Source: Rhizobium sp. BK251 (lineage in GTDB: Bacteria; Pseudomonadota; Alphaproteobacteria; Rhizobiales; Rhizobiaceae). Taken from it: DNA of 64,000 nt. Position 1 is the first letter of the stretch. Each line of letters opens with the position of its first letter. Made by a program: the position numbers and the translations under genes. The notes beneath the pieces were generated by a model, which saw only the letters and a program-made list of their open reading frames with translations, searched no databases and was not told the origin of the DNA. This document shows, piece by piece, positions 58,536-64,000 of the stretch. The DNA lies in the NCBI RefSeq assembly GCF_004345245.1, contig NZ_SLUQ01000015.1, forward strand, positions 1 to 64,000, given 5' to 3'.

Positions 58536-59450
58536 ATGAAGGATCCAAGGTTCGCCGAACATCTCGCGGTCTATGTCGACGTCGTTCGCACCGGCAGCTT
58601 TTCCGCCGCTTCCCGACGCCGTGCGGTCACCCCTTCGGCCGTGGTCCGGCAGATCGACGCGCTGGAGCAGGATCTAGGCGTTGCACTTCTGGTCCGTTCG
58701 ACGCGGGCGCTCGCACTGACGGACGCCGGCCGTCACCTCTTTGATCGCGCCCAGCGTCTGCTCGACGACCTGGCCGACACTCATGCGGAGGTGGCCGCCT
58801 TCGACGACGCGGTCACCGGTACGCTGCGCATTGCCTGCTTCCCGACCTTCGGAAAACGCTACGTCATCCCGGTTCTGGCATCGCTCGCGCGCGACCATCC
58901 TGACCTGCATGTCGAACTGGATCTCACCGAACGGCTCGCCGATCCGGTCGCGGAGCGGCTCGACCTTGTCGTCAGGATGGGCGAACTGCAGGATAGTTCC
59001 CTGATCGCGACAAAGCTTGCTCCTCTCAACCGGATCTTGGTGGCGAGCGCCTTCTATCTTGAGCGCTACGGCACGCCGGGGAGTGCCGAAGACCTGCGCC
59101 AACATCGTCTGCTCGACAAGCTGCATGGCAACGACCTGCTCGGGTGGTCGGACATCTTTGGAAGTCCGGCGGGGGCGGCATGCGAGCGGGTTGCGTTTCG
59201 ATCCGATGACTTCGAAGCGCTGAACGGTGCGGCGGCGTCCGGGATGGGCGTCGCTTTCCTGCCGAGCTGGGTCTCGGGAATGGCGGTGCAGTCAGGCGAT
59301 CTTGTACGTCTTTCGCTCGAGGGCGAGCGGTGGAACGACCGTTCGTCCGGCATTTATCTTCTGCGTGCGCTCCAAGTCCCGTCCGCGAAGATCAGGGCGT
59401 TCTCGGATGCGCTCAAGACCCATATCGGGACGCCGCCGCGCTGGGACTAG
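58536..59450 (+). CDS. LysR-family transcriptional regulator
   Basis: This 304-residue regulator has the N-terminal winged helix (TGSFSAASRRRAVTPSAVVR near residue 17, LEQDLGVALLVRSTRALALT near 40) and a C-terminal periplasmic-binding-like effector domain (GTLRIACFPTFGKRYVIPVL near 90). It belongs to the common type that controls a divergent oxidoreductase or small-molecule enzyme. The target is likely the SRPBCC-like gene. Confidence 0.88.
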   Translation: MKDPRFAEHLAVYVDVVRTGSFSAASRRRAVTPSAVVRQIDALEQDLGVALLVRSTRALALTDAGRHLFDRAQRLLDDLADTHAEVAAFDDAVTGTLRIACFPTFGKRYVIPVLASLARDHPDLHVELDLTERLADPVAERLDLVVRMGELQDSSLIATKLAPLNRILVASAFYLERYGTPGSAEDLRQHRLLDKLHGNDLLGWSDIFGSPAGAACERVAFRSDDFEALNGAAASGMGVAFLPSWVSGMAVQSGDLVRLSLEGERWNDRSSGIYLLRALQVPSAKIRAFSDALKTHIGTPPRWD

Positions 59451-59486
59451 CTCGTCGGGCTCCGAAGCGACGCGAGCTGTGTTTTC

Positions 59487-59681
59487 AGAGTGAGCTCACC
59501 GGCCAAGTGCCTTAATCCAGCTTTCAAACGAGCGCGCCCTCTCCAGCAAAGTCGCTGGCGCGGCATGGCCGAAATAACGTGGAACGGCCACGTTTCTCGC
59601 CTCGCGGGGGCTATAGCCAAATTCCTTGCTGAACGCCCGACTAAAATGGGCGGCCGAAGCAAATCCGACTGCCAGCGCGAT
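59487..59681. repeat. Repeat of 195 bp, copy A (copy B at 62074-62268)
   Basis: The two stretches align without gaps at an offset of 2587 bases and differ at scattered positions only. Copy B is the 3' end of an intact AraC gene, and copy A is the free-standing tail. The direct orientation could allow recombination that deletes the EamA transporter and its neighbours. Confidence 0.85.
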
Positions 59682-59684
59682 GGC
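59496..59684 (-). pseudogene. C-terminal remnant of an AraC-family gene (copy of 62083)
   Basis: This frame encodes SAAHFSRAFSKEFGYSPREA and ends ESWIKALGR, nearly the same as the C-terminus of the AraC protein at 62083-63264. The rest of the gene is missing upstream, and the first helix-turn-helix is absent. It is one half of a 195-bp repeat, described separately. Confidence 0.78.
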
Positions 59685-59805
59685 TCCTGAGACGGTGCTG
59701 TTCCACGACGCGCCGGGCGTACTCGATTGATCGGCACTGGCAGTGACAGTCACGTCTGTAAACGGGTAATGGGATCCCGGAAATAGCATTGAAACGAGGA
59801 CAGTA

Positions 59806-60714
59806 ATGAGCGTGGGTTCCCAGAACAGCAGACCATTGGCGGGCGTCGCGCTTGCCTCTGCGGGCTATGCCTGCTTTGCCTTGCAGGACGCCATCGTGAA
59901 GTGGCTTGTCGCCGACTACGAAGTACCGGAGATACTTTTCATGAGAAGCCTCGTGATTGTCGTGGTCACGGGCGTTCTCCTGCGCTTCTACCGACACCCA
60001 TCGATCCTGAAGAGTCCGTACCGTGGCACCGTCGTGCTGCGGGCAGCGCTGATGCTGGTGGCGTGGCTGTTGTTCTACAATGCTGCCAAGTATCTGGGCC
60101 TTGCGGAGCTGACGACTCTCTATTTCTCTGCTCCGATCATAACCGTGTTCCTGTCCATTCTGGTTTTGAAGGAGGCCGTGGGAGCAGGACGCTGGGTTGC
60201 CTGCGTCGGCGGCTTTGTCGGTGTTCTCGTGGCGGCCAACCCCAGCCACTCCCCGAACCTGATTCCCGCTGCGATGTGCATCGTGGCGGGCTTCTGCTGG
60301 GCATGGAGCACCATCCTCATTCGCCTCGTGAGCCGAAGCGAAAGCACGCTGAACCAGATGTACGCGACCGGCCTTCTGTTCGGGCTGGCATGCGCCGTCT
60401 CGTTTCCATGGATATGGAAGACACCGGATCTGCAGGGGTGGGCGTTGATGCTCGGACTGGGAGCGGTGGCGACCATCGGGCAGTTTCTTCTCTATGAAGG
60501 CTTCCGGCATGCGCCCGCGTCGGCCCTCGCTCCAGTCGAGTACACCGGTCTTATCTGGGCGTTCATCTATGGCTACATGATCTGGGCCGAGATCCCCGCG
60601 ACGAATGTGTTCATCGGCGCTCTCCTGATTGTCATCTCGAGCCTTGTCCTCGTCTCATTCGAACGGCGTGGAGAGGCGAAGGCCGCAAAGCGCGCCGCGC
60701 TCACTCAGCAATAG
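59806..60714 (+). CDS. EamA/DMT-family transporter
   Basis: This 302-residue membrane protein has ten predicted helices made of two EamA repeats (GYACFALQDAIVKWLVADYE near residue 19, and a second half from about residue 150). GAGGA is 6 bases before the ATG. Members export metabolites or amino acids. It is a single gene in a decayed area, and its substrate is unknown. Confidence 0.87.
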   Translation: MSVGSQNSRPLAGVALASAGYACFALQDAIVKWLVADYEVPEILFMRSLVIVVVTGVLLRFYRHPSILKSPYRGTVVLRAALMLVAWLLFYNAAKYLGLAELTTLYFSAPIITVFLSILVLKEAVGAGRWVACVGGFVGVLVAANPSHSPNLIPAAMCIVAGFCWAWSTILIRLVSRSESTLNQMYATGLLFGLACAVSFPWIWKTPDLQGWALMLGLGAVATIGQFLLYEGFRHAPASALAPVEYTGLIWAFIYGYMIWAEIPATNVFIGALLIVISSLVLVSFERRGEAKAAKRAALTQQ

Positions 60715-60870
60715 CGGAATCCTCGATCACCGCCGAGCGAAATCGAGAGATCGCTCCGCCACACGTTGGCGCTCGCGGCGGCCGAGCTATCGCTCTCAAT
60801 CCCACGGTTGTATAATTCACAGGGAAACGAAAACATCTGTTCAGAGTCCACCGTCCAAAGGGAGGAAGCC

Positions 60871-61188
60871 TTGCCTAGATCATTGTTCCTGTCACTAGCG
60901 CTGGCTGCCGGTCTGTCCATCACATCAATATCCCTGCCGACCGAGGCAATCGCACAGACCAATATCTCCATCAACGTTGGCACCAATCTCAACAGAGGCA
61001 GAGGGATTAGCTGTAGTCAGGGCGAGAGGCTGCTGCGCAATCGCGGTTTTAGGGATGTCAGGCGGATCGACTGCCGTGGTCGCTTTTTCGTCTATCGTGC
61101 CTGGAGGGGCAGCAGCAGGTTCGAGATTGCCTTACGGCAGCGCGATGGCCGCGTTGTGGATATGCGCCGCATCAGTGGAAGGCGATAG
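60871..61188 (+). CDS. Small exported protein, unknown function
   Basis: This 105-residue protein starts at TTG 60871 behind GGGAGGAAGCC, ten bases or fewer away. It has a signal peptide (SLFLSLALAAGLSITSISLP, cleavage near AIAQ). The mature part is basic, with two cysteines (ISCSQG and RIDCRG) that could form a disulfide, and many Arg residues (FRDVRRIDCRGRFFVYRAWR). It resembles small periplasmic proteins common in rhizobia whose role is unknown. Confidence 0.65.
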   Translation: MPRSLFLSLALAAGLSITSISLPTEAIAQTNISINVGTNLNRGRGISCSQGERLLRNRGFRDVRRIDCRGRFFVYRAWRGSSRFEIALRQRDGRVVDMRRISGRR

Positions 61189-61327
61189 TGCCTGCCGCAA
61201 GTGTTGCTGACTATGTTTCTGGAGGTCACGCCCTGGTATTGGCGGATCGCACCGCGCCAGATGATCAACCTCGCGGACCGAGCCATAGCACGACCCAGCG
61301 AGACTATGTGACCCGTAACAGCTGGGA
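61189..61327. other. Non-coding gap, no feature recognised
   Basis: I find no gene, hairpin or promoter that I can support in this 139-base gap between the small exported protein and the hydrolase remnant. Confidence 0.4.
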
Positions 61328-61440
61328 TCAGCTACCGGATTTCAGAAAGGCAGTCACGAGGTCGACGGTCTGCTTCGGATTTTCCTCCATCAGCCAGTGA
61401 CCCAGAAGCTGAGGGGAAATGTGACGATTGTCGAGGCCGT
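61328..61440 (-). pseudogene. C-terminal remnant of an alpha/beta hydrolase
   Basis: The minus-strand frame ending at 61328 reads LLGHWLMEENPKQTVDLVTA, the typical last helix of alpha/beta hydrolases with its catalytic His in GHW. The nucleophile domain is missing. Confidence 0.55.
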
Positions 61441-61585
61441 TTTCGCCCCCAACAATGATTTCAAGCTGCGACCTCGGCGACAACGATGTCGTCTCTCGCA
61501 AGCCAACCGAGCCCGGTCCCGCCTCGCGCGCCGAACTCGAACTGGCCCACCAATTGTCTTGAGGGCTCAACGCTATAGCGGAGGA

Positions 61586-61885
61586 GGGGAGAACGCGACC
61601 CTCACCAACATTGCAGGCTTCCAGGCCGCGAAGGCCGACCTCACTCTGACGATCAACCGCTCCGACCTGGAGCAGACGATGATGGGCGCGAAGACCTTGG
61701 AGGCCCAGCTTGCCGACGGAACCGCCAAGGCTGACGGCGACGCCGGAGTGCTCACCAAGCTGGCGTCTACAATGGTCGACTTTGATCCGCGGTTCGAGAT
61801 CATGCCGGGAAGCAAGGCTCGCACGGTCCAAGTCGCACATGCTGACCCGTACGAGGCGGTGCCGACGAAGCCGATTGCGGAATAG
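61586..61885 (+). pseudogene. C-terminal remnant of an alkyl/aryl-sulfatase (SdsA1/BDS1 type)
   Basis: This frame reads ATLTNIAGFQAAKADLTLTI, then MMGAKTLEAQLADGTAKADG and FDPRFEIMPG. It matches the SCP2-like C-terminal domain of metallo-beta-lactamase-type alkylsulfatases. The catalytic domain is absent and no start is near. From 61886 to 62073 no gene is visible. Confidence 0.62.
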
Positions 61886-62082
61886 AGATGCGTGTGGCCC
61901 GCTAGCGATGGGGGCCACACACCTCAATCGATCGCCTTTGAATGTAACCATGAAGCGGACCAGGAAGAAGACGGTTCCGTTAGCGTCCGCGTGGAGATTC
62001 AGGGCAAGCAGGCAACGTTTAAACGCCAGACCTTGCTTGCTAGACATCGCCTGTTACCACCAGACGTTACCGAAGAGTGATC

Positions 62083-63264
62083 TCATCGGCCAAGTGCCTT
62101 GACCCAGTTTTCAAATGAGCGCGCCCGCTCCAGCAATGTCGCTGACGCAGCATGACCAAAATAACGTGGAACGGCCACGTTCCTCGCTTCGCGGGGGCTG
62201 TAGCCAAATTCCTTGCTAAATGCCCGACTAAAATGGGCGGCCGAAGTGAAACCAACTGCGAGGGCGATTTCGACGACCTGTTGGTGATTGGCTGAATTGC
62301 TGAGTGCCGCATGGGCGGACAAGAGACGGCGCTTTTGAATGTAATGATGGACCCCGCCACTCGGTTCGAAGAGGTTATAGAGGCGGGTGCGGGAGATGCC
62401 GAGTTCCCGACACAGCGTATCCGGCGTCAGGTCGATGGATCCCAGATTGCGCTGCACGTAGCGCCTTGCGCGTTCCATTTGCGTCAGGCCACCCTGTCGA
62501 TCCACGGGACCGAAATATTCCGCCGATGACAACGCGGAGGTGAGAATCATATTGCATATGGTTTGCACCACCTGCGGAAGGTCAGTCGCGGCCAAAGACG
62601 AAAGTCTCACTTCGAAACTGTCCAGGTAGTCGATCAGCAGCTGAGTATAAGTTCCAGATAAAATGACGTTGTTTTTGATCTCACTGGTTGCCGACATGTC
62701 CGAAAGCAATTCGCGCGGCAAATACAGCGAGATCGACTGTGATTGGGTCGTTCGGCCTCTGAAGGGATGCCCTAAAGATCTCAGTTCGACCTTCCCCGGT
62801 TCGCCCTTGGCGACCTGCCTTTCCACTTCCGTCCATGACTGGCCGGTACGCAATAATGCGATATGCCAATGGTCGATTGAATTTGACCGGATTTTGGCGG
62901 CCGATCGTGTGTAGCTGTGGGCAGGTGTACATTGTTGAACTACCAGCATGTCGCCGAGATTCCAGGCAGTGTGATCCGCGGGAAACCCCGCGTCTTCGAC
63001 CGACGCATCTGGCAGTCTGACATCCAAGAGAGGCGCCAAATACGCCTGCCAGGCGGCAAATTGATCTGCTGGGTCGAGATCACGTGTAGAAAAAACCAAT
63101 GGCTCCAAGACAGGGGCAGCAACAAGGTTCTCGACAGGAATTTCCGGCTCCCGCGGCCAGCGGCGGCGATCAACCGACGGCGGCGGATTATCGCTGCTTT
63201 GCGCCTCATCATGTTTTTCGACAACGGGAGGCAACGATCGCCCTTTTTCCCCAGAGTGCCCCAT
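62083..63264 (-). CDS. AraC-family transcriptional regulator (AraC_binding_2-like)
   Basis: This 393-residue regulator has a long N-terminal sensor region with IDHWHIALLRTGQSWTEVER near residue 130. The C-terminal helix-turn-helix pair (LCRELGISRTRLYNLFEPSG near 284, EIALAVGFTSAAHFSRAFSK near 331) is AraC-like. The N-terminal 45 residues are rich in Pro, Arg and Glu and may not be translated; later starts are possible. The last 60 codons are duplicated at 59496. The target is unknown. Confidence 0.82.
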   Translation of the reverse strand: MGHSGEKGRSLPPVVEKHDEAQSSDNPPPSVDRRRWPREPEIPVENLVAAPVLEPLVFSTRDLDPADQFAAWQAYLAPLLDVRLPDASVEDAGFPADHTAWNLGDMLVVQQCTPAHSYTRSAAKIRSNSIDHWHIALLRTGQSWTEVERQVAKGEPGKVELRSLGHPFRGRTTQSQSISLYLPRELLSDMSATSEIKNNVILSGTYTQLLIDYLDSFEVRLSSLAATDLPQVVQTICNMILTSALSSAEYFGPVDRQGGLTQMERARRYVQRNLGSIDLTPDTLCRELGISRTRLYNLFEPSGGVHHYIQKRRLLSAHAALSNSANHQQVVEIALAVGFTSAAHFSRAFSKEFGYSPREARNVAVPRYFGHAASATLLERARSFENWVKALGR

Positions 63265-63388
63265 TCATCCTCCCATGATTGCCTTGTTGCAGCCCAGGAT
63301 AGCAATCACTCTACACAACTAACTGGGAAATCGAGGAAAAGTTCCGCACCGGAAGCTTCCAGCGCTCGCTGTGGCCGGTCGCTCTCTT

Positions 63389-63574
63389 CTAGCAGAATGT
63401 GTCACCCGAAACGAGTACGCCGGACCGTTCCGATTCTTCAAGATCGGCCTGTTCTCGGTGTGTGCTTTCGACGTCGGCCTGTCGGGAGAATTCCATGTGA
63501 TCGATATCGTTGCGCTCGCCGATCAACCTCCACCGCTCGAGCGATTTTGGTTGCAGAAATGGACGCTGCGGCAA
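63389..63574 (-). CDS. Possible small protein, 61 aa
   Basis: The minus-strand frame encodes a hydrophilic helix-prone product (PKSLERWRLIGERNDIDHME near residue 9). It has no recognisable domain or strong SD. The opposite strand is also open, so this is a weak prediction. Confidence 0.25.
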   Translation of the reverse strand: MPQRPFLQPKSLERWRLIGERNDIDHMEFSRQADVESTHREQADLEESERSGVLVSGDTFC

Positions 63575-63729
63575 ATTTCGTGACGCCTAGCTAACGACAA
63601 TCGGCGTACAAATACATAAATATATCAACAGTATCGCATTGCAGAGATAATAAAAATCTTGATGCGATCATGTACAACTAAAATGTAGTCGCCGCCTGTA
63701 ACGTATAGTAAACCAGTAGGGCTATATCA

Positions 63730-63945
63730 ATGGAATACAAGCGTCCAATGGCAAACATAATAGGTCCTCGACATCCTGTCGATACTGCCTATCGAGTCGT
63801 AGAGCGCGAGGAAGTTCTCGCATCAGCATTTGAAGATTTCGTACGGCAGATTGTCGCCGCAGGGTGGCACGAATCGGAGGTCGCTTTGACCCTGGCCGAT
63901 ATTGCGGATGACTATGTCATGACGCTTGCCGCACGGCTGGCATAA
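63730..63945 (+). CDS. Small hypothetical protein, 71 aa
   Basis: This 71-residue soluble protein has ERE EVLASAFEDFVRQIVAAG as a long helix (separated here at its start), then DIADDYVMTLAARL. It is like small rhizobial proteins of unknown role. The ATG at 63730 has no strong SD; ATG 63748 is an alternative. The upstream 130 bases are AT-rich and contain ATCGCAT/ATGCGAT half-sites, suggesting its own promoter. Confidence 0.55.
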   Translation: MEYKRPMANIIGPRHPVDTAYRVVEREEVLASAFEDFVRQIVAAGWHESEVALTLADIADDYVMTLAARLA

Positions 63946-64000
63946 ATCTGCTGGCCGACCGAGCGCGGCGCGTGATTTCACCCGCGCCTGCGCCCGGAAA

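Noticed and set aside
1..64000. CRISPR arrays, tRNA or rRNA genes, riboswitches
   Set aside because: I looked for evenly spaced repeats, cloverleaf-type ends with TTCGA loops, and conserved rRNA blocks and saw none. A covariance-model scan would be needed to exclude small RNAs.

Overview
The window looks like an accessory replicon or genomic-island stretch from an alphaproteobacterium of the Rhizobiaceae type (Rhizobium, Agrobacterium or Sinorhizobium relatives). The DNA is GC-rich. It is packed with sugar ABC transporters, each sitting beside its own DeoR, ROK, GntR, AraC, TetR or LysR regulator. Genes overlap by ATGA, TGATG or TAATG junctions, and several starts are TTG codons behind strong Shine-Dalgarno (SD) sequences. 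I saw no rRNA, tRNA, CRISPR array or phage structural block. The replicon assignment is inference from gene content.

Layout. 1-650: right end of an IS21-family element inserted in an AraC-type regulator gene. 904-9862: a catabolic locus with a gamma-glutamyltransferase-like enzyme, amidohydrolase, FAD-dependent amine oxidase, a sugar-type ABC importer without its own ATPase, and a DeoR regulator. 9963-18283 (minus): a DeoR-led operon with a BadF-type kinase, ABC importer, AgaS-like SIS protein, GatZ/KbaZ and a UgpC-type ATPase that could energise both importers. 18482-20798: melA-like GH4 alpha-galactosidase and a divergent AraC activator. 21674-26415 (minus): ROK kinase, epimerase, hydrolase, isomerase and Gfo/Idh operon headed by a collapsed ABC gene. 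26499-28821: lrgAB and a ROK regulator. 28828-35197 (minus): a XylFGH-like importer with SDR, ROK regulator, FucU/RbsD mutarotase and HAD phosphatase. 35810-38630: a metallo-beta-lactamase-fold hydrolase and an AraC/SDR divergent pair. 38655-41718: a TetR-controlled periplasmic redox module (OB-like protein, cytochrome b, Mo-oxidoreductase). 41742-50611: a GntR-centred divergon with aldehyde and alcohol dehydrogenases on one side and a ribose-type ABC importer plus DJ-1 protein on the other. 50999-63945: a patchwork of a GH16 hydrolase, a Tat-leader crotonase under an HxlR regulator, a TetR/amidase pair, a LysR/SRPBCC pair, an EamA transporter and an AraC gene, with many gene fragments between them.

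How it works together. The common theme is scavenging of carbohydrates and amine- or amide-linked carbohydrates, with each import system beside its regulator and first catabolic enzymes. Several operators are visible as palindromes: two TetR sites placed in promoter spacers, a perfect 18-bp TetR site before the amidase, two HxlR sites, a nested LysR dyad, a 15-bp ROK-type palindrome, and a 16-bp motif shared by the two DeoR loci.

A second theme is gene decay. At least nine remnants can be read: an AraC gene cut by the IS, a Gfo/Idh tail, a binding-protein/ATPase chimera, an SDR tail, an internally deleted Ldh_2 dehydrogenase, a duplicated hypothetical-gene tail, a quinone-oxidoreductase head, an AraC tail, and hydrolase and alkylsulfatase tails. 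I found no single unmistakably new system. The best candidates are the TetR-controlled redox module, the exported crotonase unit, the ATPase-less GGT/amidohydrolase/amine-oxidase locus and the GntR divergon.
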